In this document: positions 1 through 10,687 of the stretch, in pieces
Position numbering within the stretch: the stretch's first letter is position 1
How the letters are laid out: every line of letters starts with the position of its first letter
NCBI GenBank assembly: GCA_029582165.1
Contig: CM055892.1
Coordinates: forward strand, 10,860,254 to 10,924,253
Direction: 5' to 3'
Length of the DNA stretch: 64,000 bases
DNA from: Portulaca oleracea
Taxonomy: Eukaryota; Streptophyta; Magnoliopsida; Caryophyllales; Portulacaceae
Position numbers and translations under genes: made by a program
The notes under the pieces: generated by a model
Told to the model about the DNA's origin: nothing
The model's input: the letters and a program-made list of their open reading frames with translations, nothing else
Databases searched by the model: none

Positions 1-1
1 T

Positions 2-798
2 AAAAGCGCCGAGGATTACACCAAGGAGTTCGATCATCTGCTATGGAGATGTGATCTGAGGGAGGATGAACCTCAAACTCTTGTGAGGTACCTAGCCGGA
101 TTGAATGAAAGTATAAGGTATGTTGTGGAGCTTCAACCTTACACTACTCTTGATGAATTTAGTACTTTGACTAACAAAGTGGAATAGCAACGAAAGAGAA
201 GGGGAAAGGAGATGGCGAGTAGAAACCCTAGCTCACAAAGAACCCCATACTCACCCCAACCCTACACACCACAAAAGAGCCAAACTCCTCCCTAAACGCC
301 GCCCACGAAAGCACCATAAAATCAGCCCCAAACCGTCCTAAAACCTATTCAAGCCACACCCATGGATAGGAGGAGGTGTTTCATATGTCAAGGGCTCGGT
401 CACATTCACATGGCCTCTGAATGCCGCAACAAGAGAGCAATCACCCTCATGGAGTTTCAAAACTCTCTCTTTGAACTTGAACCTGAAGATGTAGAGGAGG
501 AGGCACATGTTGATCATGGACACTCTATAGAGGAGGTTGTGGAAGAACCAGATGAAGGAGAGATGGTGGTTGTGAGGAGAGTTCTTAGTAGCTCTCTCAT
601 TCCTGAAGATCAACAACAACGAGAATCCATCTTCCATTCTCGTTGTACTATCAAGGGGAAAGTTTGTTCTTTGATTATTGATGGTGGAAGTTGTACTAAC
701 GCAGCTTCTCTTACTATGGTGAACAAGCTCGGCTCCCAACAAGCCCCCATCCCACGCCATACACCATCCAGTGGCTCAATCAGGGCAAAGGTTTACAA
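2..798 (+). pseudogene. Gypsy gag (C-terminal part) and protease, broken
   Basis: The frame starting at base 2 reads as the end of a retrotransposon gag domain (DLREDEPQTLVRYLAGLN). In-frame stops fall near 185, 293 and 317. After ATG 362 it is open to 802 and encodes a CCHC zinc knuckle, CFICQGLGHIHMASEC (CX2CX4HX4C), which binds the genomic RNA in gag. An acidic linker follows, then a protease core with the active-site motif IIDGGS near 675-695. A frameshift near 790 moves the reading to the next frame. It is a degenerate transposon protein, not a host gene. Confidence 0.85.
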
Positions 799-1847
799 GT
801 GACTCAACGATGTTTGGTAAGCTTTTCCATTGACAAATCTTATCAAGATTCTTTATGGTGTAATGTTTTGCCTATGGATGCTTGTCATATTATGCTTGGG
901 AGACCATGGTTATTTGACAGGAGTGTGATGCATGACGGAAGAGCTAATACCTACACTCTTGTGATCCAAAACAAGAAGATAACCCTAGCTCCACTAAAAG
1001 CATCCAAACCGCCCCAACCCAAGGAGAGTGATCCAAATCTCATCACTTTTATGACCACTGAACATCATGAGTTTAGTGAGCATAAGGAGATCATTCTCTT
1101 AGACCAAAACACAAACCCTAGCCACAAAAAGCCTACCAACGAAAACCCTAGCCACGAAAACCCCACAAAAAGCTACCCTTTTGTCACCCCTCTTTTGGAA
1201 CAATATTCTCATGTGTTCCCAGAAGAGATGCCCCCAGGATTAACCCCCCATCGTGATATCCAGCACAAAATCGATCTTATTCCTGGATCTGTCTTACCTA
1301 ACAAGTCTGCATACCGTATGAACCCTAATGACACTCAGGAGGTTCAGGCAAGTTGATGAGCTCTTAGCCAAGGGTATGATCAGAGAAAGTCTCAGTCCAT
1401 GCGCCGTCCCTACCCTTTCGGTCACAAAGAAAGATGGAAGCCCACGTATGAGCATTTAATGTAGAGCTATCAACAAGATTACTATCACATATAGGTTTCC
1501 TACTCCTAGACTTGAAGATCTATTGGATGAGCTTTATGGTGCCCAAGTCTTTTCAAAGATTGATCTAAGAAGTTGGTACTACCAAATTCGAAATCAAGAA
1601 GGAGACATTCAATGTAGCTGACTTGAAACCCTACTATGATGAAGAAGATGACCTTCCAAGTTTGAGGACAAACTCTTCTCAACAAGGGGGGAATGATGTA
1701 AATCGATCCACACCAAGCCCAGCAAAGGAGATCCAATTCATCTACAAGGAGGTAGAACGGGCAATAGAGGACGGATTCAATGTGGAGGCCCAAAGGCCAA
1801 CCTATATGGTGTGCACATTGTTCCAAGAGGACGTCCAAACGTCCTAA
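799..1847 (+). pseudogene. Gypsy pol remnant: protease end, RT start, integrase tail
   Basis: The frame from 799 carries the protease C-terminal motif MLGRPWLFD and the RT entry region (EEMPPGLTPHRDIQHKIDL). After a shift near 1350 comes RT text with [12 protein letters not shown], a stop, and [14 protein letters not shown]. At about 1590 this joins [14 protein letters not shown] and LRTNSSQQGG, which normally sit at the end of integrase, so roughly two thirds of pol is gone. The YxDD catalytic centre, RNase H and the integrase core are all absent. The frame ends at 1845-1847. Confidence 0.85.
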
Positions 1848-1924
1848 GAACCCAAAGTCCACGTCAAGAAGCCCAAGTACAAAGCCCAAATTGAATTTCA
1901 CTGTTTTGATATTTCCAAGATGAA

Positions 1925-2640
1925 GTTCACAGTTTTGGCCTTTTCAAGTTGAAATTCACATTTTGGTGTTTTCTTTATTAGTAGTAAGTTTATTGATGTA
2001 ATTTTATTATTTTTAGTTGTGTGAGATGCCAAGTAATATCTAAAATCTTGGACATCAAGTTAGAAGAGTCTAAAATAGTCTAGAAGGTTCTAGAGTGGTT
2101 TTTGAGGAATCCAATTTGGATACTCCTCTTTAGCTTTGGCACCAAGTTAGGGAATCCTAGATAAGGTTGGCTAATTTTGTAACTAATCCATCTTGGATTA
2201 GGAAAGCCAAGTCCTAGAAGTATTCATATTGTTGTAACTAATTCTCTTAGGATTAGGAAACCAATTCCTAGGAGGAAAGGGTTTCTTAGGCGCTAAGTTA
2301 AGAGTCCTAGTAGGATTAGGACTTAGTCTAGTATAAATAGGAAGGTTTGTAATCAGTCTAGACACACAACTTTGAATTATGAATACAATCAAGCTTTTGC
2401 TTATCCCTCAGTGTTTCTCAACATCTCGTTTGATCTCTTCTACAGTATCTTGATTTGACAAATCAAGTGGTGAGGAAGAACTTGTTTCCTACTCTTAGAA
2501 AGTGTTTCTGTAACTAAGAGGAAGAGCAAGTAGTCCTAGGGTTTCAACTTGTGGTGTTTCTGTACCAAGTTTGATTCTCTTGAACTATCCAGTTCTCCTT
2601 TTTATCCTGTTGATTTCCTAAGGCTATTTTCAAAACCCCT
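1925..2640 (+). repeat. Probable 3' LTR of the Gypsy element
   Basis: Noncoding sequence after the pol tail has LTR-like layout: AT-rich repeats of GGATTAGGAAA, a TATA box (GTATAAATAGG near 2331-2341), then CT-rich U5-like sequence. Without the 5' LTR the exact ends cannot be fixed. The start is chosen after the last pol codons and the end before the minisatellite. Confidence 0.5.
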
Positions 2641-2647
2641 AAATCTC

Positions 2648-2785
2648 TCTCAACCTCACGTCACCTCTCTCTCAAATCTCCCTCTCAAACCCTAATCCAT
2701 ACTCTCTCTCAAAACTCTCAACCTTACGTCACCCTCTCTCAAATTTCCCTCCAAATCCTAATCCATACTCTCTCTCAAAACTCCC
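2648..2785. repeat. CT-rich minisatellite, about two 69-bp units
   Basis: Two consecutive units begin CAACCTCACGTCACC (about 2650) and CAACCTTACGTCACC (about 2719). Each continues through CTCTCTCAAA and ATCCATACTCTCTCTC. The period is about 69 bp with a few mismatches. No coding potential is seen. Confidence 0.7.
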
Positions 2786-2789
2786 TCAT

Positions 2790-3534
2790 ATTCATGTGAA
2801 TTCCCCTCTTTTCCTTAGCCCTCACGTGATAAACCCTAACCCTAGATTGGTTGCATGTCACTCCCTTAATGTGTAATTGATCAAGCCCTAGTCTTTGATC
2901 TGATTATACATCACATTTGATTCAAAACTTAGTATAACACTTTACCACGATTTTTAATGAATTTACGGGGTTTCTCCCAATTTTTTTCAATTTTTTTTTC
3001 AATTTTTCACTTTTATTCCTTTAAAAAAATCATAATAATTGCTCGGAGTCTCAAAAAAATAATTCAAAAAATGTTTTAGTAACTACACTTCATTACCTTT
3101 CTTGTGGCATGAACGTTAAAAACAAAAAGAATATGGGGTAGGCAAGAAAAATATAAAAAAAAATGTGGTGGTGGATTTGGTACCACTATAATTCAATTAT
3201 ATTTTTTTTAACAACAATAATACACATCTATAGTAGGGATTATTGCTGTCCAACTTGTAAAAGTTTGGATTATTATAATCCAATTTTCCTATGGATGAAT
3301 TTCATACTTTATTTGACATCATTGGAACCGTACTTTTATGTGCGAATCCAAAATACTCTACTTATGAAATCTACTTCATGTTTCGAAGGTTCTCATTTAG
3401 TTTGCCTACTTAACACTCCGTCGCTTAATTTCATTAATATAGCTTCTCGTTTTCGGATAACTAGTTATTAAGTATGTAGGTCAACTCTATTGATAGGTTA
3501 AGGTTCTATTCTTTTGTGATGTATGATAAATTTA
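2790..3534. other. AT-rich intergenic DNA
   Basis: Long A and T runs and frequent stops. The one open frame (3163-3471) resembles no known protein and lies in AT-rich sequence. I see no RNA gene or element end here. Confidence 0.6.
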
Positions 3535-3680
3535 GGGAATTGCTTTCCATCGCCCTCTTTTCACTGGCTTTGCACCTTTTTTTATATAAAATTTCCATAA
3601 TTGCCCCTCACTCCACTCATTATTTCTCTCAACCTCCATCATTTTTTCTTTCTCTAAATTTAGATACAAATTTCTTCAAA

Positions 3681-3713
3681 ATGAGCAGTGGAAGATCATC
3701 TGACGAAGAAGAG
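3681..3713 (+). pseudogene. MULE-A transposase exon 1
   Basis: ATG at 3681 opens an 11-codon acidic exon (MSSGRSSDEEE) ending GAG|GTAAAT. MULE-B has the same arrangement: 13 codons ending in GEE before GTAAGT at 25366-25404. The shared short Ser/Glu exon followed by a donor and a hairpin-bearing intron supports this start. Confidence 0.6.
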
Positions 3714-3771
3714 GTAAATTTTCTTGTTAATACATTGATTAATAGTCGAATTCAAAAAACACCCATACGAG

Positions 3772-3840
3772 AGGCCGAACGCATCATATAGGTGTTTGGA
3801 CCTTGGCCCAAACACCCCAGGTTCGGACGCCTATATGAGA
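3772..3840. repeat. Hairpin-forming inverted repeat in MULE-A intron 1
   Basis: GGTGTTTGG pairs with CCAAACACC across a few bases, and further out TCATATAGG pairs with CCTATATGA. Together they make a nested imperfect stem-loop of about 65 bp inside the putative first intron, just before a long ATT-rich tract. MULE-B has a different, GC-rich hairpin at the same place. Confidence 0.6.
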
Positions 3841-4099
3841 CATTTCGACTAAGGCCTGTTCGTGTCTGGCTGTTTAACGATTTTCCGTAATTTGTTTTGT
3901 AAATTTTGTACATTTTACTATTCTTAATATTAATATTATTAATGATATTATTATTGTAAATACTAATAATTTTAATATTAAAAATAAACTAGTATTATTA
4001 TTGTTATTATTATTGTTTATATTAATATTATTATAATTAATATAAATTTGATTATTCATATTGTTAATAACATGAAATCAATTATTTTTTAAGTAATTA

Positions 4100-6050
4100 T
4101 TTTTTTAAATTTGACCGTTGGTTCCGCTCAAGGAATTTGGGGGAGTTGGTGTTGATTATTCCGATTATTATTCTATGGATTAGTGATTCTATTTGCTCGA
4201 CGATCTCCATGAATGGGCTGACGGGATCGCAAAGGGAATCCGGTTTAGATTTGTGAGAGTGTCCTATAAGAAGAAGAATGACGACGGGCCAGTGCGGTTA
4301 TATCTCAGATGTTGGCGATATGGGAGATACCCAGGAAAGTGGGTACAATAGACGGCGACAGTCAGTTAGATACGAAGACCAAATCGTGCGAATGTCCGCT
4401 CGTCATAGTTGTGTTCTCTTGATCGAGATAGAGGTGGGTCGTCCGATTGTACATGGGAGACAAGGGGGTACACAATCATCGGTTCGTTCTTTACGAGGAG
4501 GGACACCGAAGGGGACACCCTTTGATATTCGACATGAAAGCCCACATACGAGAAATGACTCACACCAGGTGCACTCCTGCAACGATACACACATTGTTGA
4601 AGAAGAATTTCCCAGACTGTAATGTCAACGTCAGGCAGATTTACAATGAGCGATGCAAAGTGCGGCCGGAGTAGATGGAGGGTAGGACACACATGCAACA
4701 TTGCCTGTACTTGGAAAATGAGTACGCGTACTTTTCCTAGACCGACATTGATGATGAAGGCGAGCTGCGACATATCTTTATGTGCCACCCCCCCTTCTCT
4801 TTGAAGTTGTTCCACGCAAATCCAGACGTTCTCCTCATCGACAGTACATACAATACCAACAAACAGAAGTAGCCATTTTGTGAGATAGTTGGTGTGACTT
4901 GTACAAATCAGAACTTCCTTTTTGCATACTCAATAATGAGAGATGAGCGGAAGGAGTCATACGAATGGTGCTTCAAAGATTACATGATCGCATGGGCGTC
5001 GGTATGGCACTCGACGTATTCATCATTGATCGAGAGGAAGCCTTGTCATGGGCATATAGGGAACAATGTTGAGAACAAAGTGAACGAGCTGACTGGTGGA
5101 AAGATGAATGGACAGGGGTTGTTTTTCAGGAAGACATGGTGTCACCGCATCTTGTATTCGAGGAAAGTTCTTGAGTTAGACACGAACTGGACGCATTTGG
5201 TGTCACATTGGGTTGGGAGCAACAGGAGGGTTGTCGAGTACCTGTATAGTACTTGGATAAATTACAAGGAGAAGTCATACACCGACGAATTCATCCACAT
5301 GGGAAACACTGTGACTTCTAGAATGGAGAGCCAACATTCGACGTTCAAGTATTATCTCTGTAGCGGAAGAGGTTCATTTGATCGGTTGTGGAGGAGGAGG
5401 CATCACCAGATAAAAAACCAATATACCTAGATTAGGAAGGAACTTGAGCAGCCAGAAGTGGACACCTAGTCATGAAGAAAGCCGCAATGTTCAAGCATCT
5501 CTATGGTTGTGTATCTCACTATGCGATGAACCTGATAAGTGAGGAATGTACTAAGATGACGGTTATGAAAAGAGATGTGGAGGACCGATGTGATCACTTG
5601 ATGTAGAAAGCACATCGCCTTCCATGTGACTGTACGTTAAAAAACCTCCTAGTTCACGATTCCTATTTGTACGTGGCTACTATTCACGAGTTTTGGAGGC
5701 AACTTGAAGTCATTGGTGATACTGATCAACCAAATATAGCTACTGATCCATTATCCTAGGATATGTCCTATTTCAATTCTCTTGTGAAGAAAGCCAAGGA
5801 AAGTGATTTCGCCGTCAGACATCGCTTGTCTTGAGTCATAAACGAGGAGTTGCATCCCAATAAAACCTACATACCGGATCCTGAGAGCAGCTCCTATCGC
5901 AGAGGGAGACCCAGCATAGGGAAGTAAACTCAACGTATCCCTAGTACGTTTGAGTACGGTTGTGGAAAGAGGCGTGGGAGCAAGTCTAGTACACGAGGCA
6001 CTGAGAAAAAACTGAGCTCTTCTTCAGTTGGAATGGGCAGCGACTTCAGC
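4100..6050 (+). pseudogene. MULE-A Mutator transposase (FAR1-type N-terminus), degenerate
   Basis: Fragments in several frames align collinearly with the MULE-B transposase. They include HEWADGIAKGIRFRFVR (about 4210), VYNERCKV-like text (about 4640), LLIDSTYNTNKQ with the first catalytic Asp (about 4850), the frame 4894-5430 with HIGNNVENKVNEL and RMESQHSTFKYY (catalytic Glu), and HRLPCDC (about 5605), the SWIM-like metal-binding end. The segment with the second Asp is deleted near 5035-5045. A basic, Ser-rich tail with RGRPS (AT-hook-like) and SSSSVGMGS lies at 5900-6050. Many stops make it non-functional. Confidence 0.85.
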
Positions 6051-6159
6051 ACAGATGGTATGGATATCTATATTTGTTTTCACAATTTAGAATAGTACAA
6101 ATTTAATTTACACTTACGTTTTACATTTCTGTGTTGGGAACCAATGGATGAGTACATGT

Positions 6160-6775
6160 GCATTTCCTTAGCCCGATGACGTCCCTGATTTCATTCTTCC
6201 ATACATCGTTGAATGGATGGATGTTGTACCAGATGGCAACTGTGGGTTCTGATCGATCACCGAGGCTGGTTTTGGGGCCAGGACTAGTGGGTAGTGGTCA
6301 GAAAATCCATGTACAATGAAATTCAGGCTAATCCGACACGGTACGAAAGAGCATACCAGTATAATGACACCATGGAAACAGCAAAGCAGAGGATTGGGGG
6401 TCATTTGCATGGACCATGCGACCGACCCCATTGGTTGGAAACACCTTCAGATTTGTTTCCCGTGGCTACCTTATTGAACTGCGTATTTGTTAGCTTCGCA
6501 ACTGTTCCTGGTACCGGTTAGCACACAATTGAGTCATGTGTGAGTGTGTTGCTACTAATTGTAACGTCTGGTACTGTTGCTCCTGAACGGATTGTTGCCC
6601 TTGCACATGCCTACAAAGAACACTTCATTCTTGTTCACTTACAGGACGGATGTCCTCTGCCACCGTTGGATATTTGATGGAGACCTGCCGGGACGACTCT
6701 GTTGTAGGGTTTGATGTTCATTTAGGGCCTCGTTTTGATTTGTGGGCTAGACTTAGCAAATTCGTAGAGGTAACA
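6160..6775 (+). pseudogene. MULE-A OTU-type cysteine protease domain, broken
   Basis: The region aligns with the MULE-B OTU exon. The Asp-Cys box (PDGNCGF, about 6232-6250) is kept but is followed directly by a stop. The middle is open at 6294-6521 (KQRIGGHLHGPCDRPHW). The histidine box EHFILVHLQDGCPLPPL lies at about 6620-6670. OTU enzymes remove ubiquitin; a role in a transposon is unproven. A poorly defined intron at about 6058-6155 should link it to the transposase, as in MULE-B. Confidence 0.8.
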
Positions 6776-7058
6776 TATGATTTGTAATTGGTTTATGTGA
6801 ACATTTTCAATTATTCATTCTAATTACGCTTGGTATTTAAATTATGCAACATTTTAATTTATAAAGTGGTAAACGAACTGAAAAGAATAAACAATAACAT
6901 AAGCATAAGTGCACTGCTGGTTGCTATACATAAACACCATACTACATATCGAATACATGAACACAAAAATAAAACAGTGTCCAACAAACTGAATAAAAAA
7001 CCTACAATCCAGTTACAACCCTAAACGCTGAAAATAAAAACATTGGTATGAAGGGGAA

Positions 7059-7710
7059 TCACTCCTCGACATCCGGTGGTAGGCGAGGTGGGGCTTGGAT
7101 ACGCATGTGCTCGCACCACTGATCCAACAAGCCGAGCATATCTCTGAGCACCTCTGGTGGCAGACGACCACCCTCATGCATGTCACACGGAGGCCATGCA
7201 TGTCTTGGCCACTCATGGGCCCACTGCAACATGCAACAAACAGTTAGTAAAACGGAAAAGAAAAACAAATAATTAAATTAGTTTCAGGAAATGTAAAAAA
7301 AGAAACTTACAAACTTCATAGAGGATGGATCATCGATGCAGGACTAGCCAGGGTTGTCGTCCAGGATCAGATAAGAGTGTGACATGTTGCAGAAACAAGT
7401 GTTGTACTCAAGTACTGCGTCCCATCAATTCTGGCTCCGGGTCAGGGTGTCTAGTGGCATATCGTTGATCATAGGAAATCTGTCCCACCCTAAATCCACC
7501 AACGACCCATCAAAAGTCAGCACATACGTGCCATATGCTGGTTGACTTTGTATAAGTGGTGGGTATGGTGGTCCAGGGAACCACTGCGTATAGCCAAGCT
7601 GTTGAACGGTGCCATTAGGCATGTAGGGCCCAGTCACATCATAAGCGTGAATGTAACCAACATAAGTTGTCCAACGACATCGAGTCGTAGGTTTAGGATC
7701 GTATGGGCAC
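7059..7710 (-). pseudogene. MULE-A plant mobile domain gene, 3' part
   Basis: Read on the minus strand, the frame down to 7425 gives PYDPKPTTRCRWTTYVGY and IHAYDVTGPYMPNGTVQQLG, matching the MULE-B PMD protein (YGPAPYKSC, IRAYDYTELYMPDRVVRQLG). The coding sequence then passes stops, an exon end with donor GT near 7312 and an intron to an acceptor GCAG near 7226. The last exon, WAHEWPRHAWPP to LPPDVEE, stops at 7059-7061. This mirrors the last-exon position in MULE-B. The upstream exon is at 22580-22775 beyond Tat-1. Confidence 0.8.
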
Positions 7711-8283
7711 TGTAGACACAAAATTCAGTCAGAACAAGCAGCACCAGTAGCCCAGGCGCATGTGGATTTAGCAGATATGGGCCCAGCAGAATTCACTCAA
7801 CACAGAATGCAGAACGGCCCCATTTCAAGCCAAGGAGGTCGAGCAGATTTTGGGCCCAATTTTGGAAGGAATGGCGCGGATTTTCGGGGCCAACTACAGA
7901 TGGGATGGCGCGGATTTTCGGGCCCAAGTACAGACGGGATGGCGCGGATTTAGCAAATCTTGGCGGATCCGGGCAACCCAAATTAAATTCACGCGGATCC
8001 AAGCTCAAACCCGGATGAGAGTCGCGCGGTTTTTTTTTTTGGCCCAACATCGTCTGGGCTCGCGCGGATCTTGGCGGATCCGGGTCCGAATCCAGCATAA
8101 AAATCACGCGGACCCCGGCTCCAGCTTGGTTGGGACCCGCGCGGATTTGGTATACTCAGATCCGCGCGGTTAGGGCTGCGCGGATTTGTGCAGTTTCTGG
8201 GCCAAACAGGAGAACGACCGGCCCAAGTACTGGGAAATTGGAAAATCTGCGCGGATTTCCTTGACCTAACCTAGTCTGCTGCC

Positions 8284-8291
8284 TATAAAAG
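8284..8291 (+). promoter_or_regulatory. Tat-1 LTR TATA box
   Basis: TATAAAAG is followed immediately by the perfect 16-bp palindrome GGATCCGCGCGGATCC (8291-8306), so a palindrome sits between TATA box and expected start site. In the 3' LTR the same place reads TGTAAAAG, a mutated box. Confidence 0.65.
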
Positions 8292-8921
8292 GATCCGCGC
8301 GGATCCTGCAGAAGTAGGGGGGGACGACTGGAAAAAAGAGACAGAAAAGAAGAAAAAAAGTGAGGCTGAAAAATTGCAGAGAGAAATCTGAGAGAAACCA
8401 GAGGGAGCTACGCTTAAGGCTAAAAAAAAAACAGGGTCCACGCGGATTTCTGGGCAGTACTTCCGTGGTTCCGAAAAGCAGTTCTTCGGTCGAGGCTTCA
8501 GTTTCGCTTGCGGTGCTAGCCAAATCCGCGCGGATTTGGTAGGGTTCCGACCCTTTTTTTTTTTCGATTTCTTCTTAGTTCGCTCAAATTGTAACAATGT
8601 AGATCGATAATCCCCGCTCGCTGTAACCTTTCTTATTTTCGTACTTGTTTAAACTTAGTTTAAGTTTTATGCATGCGTTTTCTTTAATTTTGTCGTGACA
8701 ACTTTGTTTTTTTTTTAGTTTCGTTGAACCCGACCTAGTAAGGGCCGCTTCGGCGGGCGATGCAAGGGCACCCCCTACATCGATACCTTTACCCCCGGAT
8801 CCGAATTTCGGTTCGAGACCGGAGTCAATTTTATTTTTGTTAATTTTTTATAAAATTAACTGGCGACTCCTTTTATTTTTTTTTGCGAATTAACGTTTTT
8901 CAGGCTCAAAACACTGTTCTG

Positions 8922-9105
8922 AAATCCGCATGGATTTCTGGTCAGTGGTCTGGAATACTGTCTAGAAATCCGCGTGGATTTCTGGTCAGGCCCAGTAGAA
9001 TCGCTCGTAAATCGCGTGGATTTCTGGTCGATGGTTCGACATCGCCCGAGAAATCCGCGTGGATTTACGGTCGGCCCAGATCGCTCGTAAATCCGCGGAT
9101 TTCGG
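8922..9105 (+). repeat. Array of AAATCCGCGTGGATTT palindromes in the 5' LTR
   Basis: Five units start near 8922, 8966, 9009, 9051 and 9089, spaced 38-44 bp. Each carries a near-palindrome AAATCCGCRTGGATTT or a shortened form, followed by CTGGTC or CGGTC. The matching part of the 3' LTR (about 22378-22455) has fewer units, so the array has expanded or contracted since insertion. Confidence 0.85.
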
Positions 9106-9225
9106 TCGATGAGCCCGCCCGATCGATTCGATAATAAAAAAACCGTTAAAATTTGTACCCTAAGCAACCCTACGTCGACTCGGCACTCGCGGGGACCGTG
9201 CCTCTCGGGGTCATGGGGCCTACGA

Positions 9226-9244
9226 TGGGCGACTCCACTGGGGA
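9226..9244 (+). promoter_or_regulatory. Tat-1 primer binding site
   Basis: TGGGCGACTCCACTGGGGA lies one base after the 5' LTR end. Tat-2 has TGGCGACTCCACTGAGGA at the matching place. The match between two otherwise different elements supports a tRNA-primed start site. Ogre-type elements often use tRNA-Arg; I could not verify the tRNA. Confidence 0.75.
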
Positions 9245-10687
9245 CTTATTAGTGGGTAAGACTTGAAAAGTCGGGTTTAGTTTTTTTTTTTTTTTAAAAA
9301 AAAGTTGTCACTTTTTTTCTTTTTTTAGGCATAATTGCATTCACGGGCCTTCCCCTTTGTTGGGCACACAAGGCACCGTTTAGGTCGTCCCTATGTTTAC
9401 CATTTCGGGAAAGCTTTAACCATTCAACTCAGGTGGGTCCCCTCAGACCTTCACCGAGCCGGTGGTTGCTTTCCCACTCGTGCACCACTCCCTAATCCAT
9501 GTGATAAAAGGGAGCAACCCAAATGTGTTAATCTTGCCATGCACCCCATGGAAGATCAAATACTCGGGACACGAGCTAGAGGTTAGGATGAACCAACCTT
9601 GAACCCATAAACTTAGACCCTTGGTTAGGTTGGAACTCACTTGTGTGCTATGTGCTTTATTTGCTTCTCGAACCTGGAGTCATGCAGTAATGCTTAGACG
9701 AAAAAAACAAATAAAAAAAAGCAAGTAGAGTCATTTTTTTTTTAGTCGGTGAGCCTAGATAATTACTTTGGTCTATACAAGTTCGGACCCGGGAGGTTCA
9801 CGTGGATTCGAAGTTAGGCTACCCAACAAACCCGCGCGGATCCCATGATCGGTCGGCCTTGTATAGCCCAAATTAATGGTCAGGCTTTCAGTTGTCGGGC
9901 TTTGTAGCGCTTTTGAGCCCGAAATCCGCGCGGGTTTTGGTGTGCTCGGGTACTACCGCGCCTAAATCAAAGTGTCTTCTAGGGTTTTGTGTCAGGTTGT
10001 GGAGGCTGATTTGGCCCATACATCGTTCAAGCCCAGAGAATCCGCGCGGATTCCAGGACGGGCTGGGCCATGTACGGTTCAAATTCTTGTGGTTTTCTTT
10101 CCTTCGTCTCTTGGTCTGACCTGGATTTAGGCTCAGTAGTGAGCCTGAGCCCAGGAAATCCGCGCAGATCCCACTGGGCCCAAGCCCATGAAATCCGCGC
10201 GGATCCTGGTGAGCTCGGTCACTGCCGGGCCTAAATTTAGGTGTCTTTAGGGTCGTTAGCTTGCATGAGTTGGAGTTTGTGTCGGCAGAACATTTGGGTA
10301 GCACAGGGTTGTTGGGCCTCATGAGTCCTCACAGATTTTGTGAGTGGGCTCACCCCTGTGTGATCCAAATGGGCTCCTCGGTCAGTTTAGTCGGCTAGAA
10401 ACGGTATGTTTAGCCTTTATGTGAGGCCTGAGTTCGTTTTCAAGCTCGGCCCGATAAGGTCTAAATATGTCATTCCAGGCCAGAGTCTGCATTTTGCATA
10501 AGAGCTTTATTTGGGCTTCGCATATGATTTTGAGCTTTAGTTCGATCATTCGGGGACCAAATAGAATTCTTCATCCATTGCATGCATGAAGTTTTAAAGC
10601 GACGTTGAGCTGAGTCTTCGAGTTCATCCACCTTTCAGGGGCAAGATAGGTTGGTTTCGAGTTTATCAGCGGGGCGAGACGGGTCGG
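9245..10687 (+). other. Tat-1 leader between PBS and gag
   Basis: A 1.4 kb leader with no convincing protein. It contains further palindromes: CCCGCGCGGATCCC (about 9832), GAAATCCGCGCGGGTTTT (about 9920), the perfect GAATCCGCGCGGATTC (10038-10053), and sites near 10157 and 10188. Open frames here lie across palindromes and look incidental. Confidence 0.7.

Larger units (their letters stand above)
1..2640 (+). mobile_element. Ty3/Gypsy LTR retrotransposon, 3' part, internally deleted
   Basis: The order gag, zinc knuckle, protease, start of reverse transcriptase, then directly the integrase C-terminal tail and an LTR-like region identifies a plus-strand Ty3/Gypsy element. The 5' LTR and start of gag lie outside the window. 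The middle of pol (rest of RT, RNase H, most of integrase) is missing, with a junction near 1590. Stops and a frameshift show it is dead. The tail after the junction ([14 protein letters not shown]) resembles the integrase end of plant chromovirus-like Gypsy elements; the clade is my inference. The right boundary is approximate. Confidence 0.85.
3535..7710 (+). mobile_element. MULE-A, left part: decayed Mutator-like element with transposase-OTU and PMD
   Basis: The left end begins GGGAATTGCTTTCC..TCGCC, alignable with the MULE-B left end (GGGCATTGCTTAACGTCGCC). Inside are a short first exon, a Mutator transposase remnant, an OTU remnant and, on the opposite strand, a PMD gene. The PMD gene is cut at 7710 by Tat-1; its upstream exon sequence resumes at 22580 with the 5-bp duplication GGCAC. 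No right-hand TIR was found beyond 22790, so that end is probably deleted. Protein decay is heavier than in MULE-B. Confidence 0.85.
7711..9224 (+). repeat. Tat-1 5' LTR
   Basis: Starts TGTAGACACAAAATTCAG and matches the 3' LTR (21192-22579) almost base for base over its first ~450 bp, less well later. It is about 125 bp longer than the 3' LTR, mainly from extra palindrome units at 8922-9105 and scattered single-base differences. The end is placed by alignment with CCTACA; here the last base reads G. It contains a TATA box and many GCGCGGAT palindromes. Confidence 0.9.

Noticed and set aside
3163..3471. Open frame of about 100 codons
   Set aside because: AT-rich, no domain, no splice or promoter context; a chance frame.
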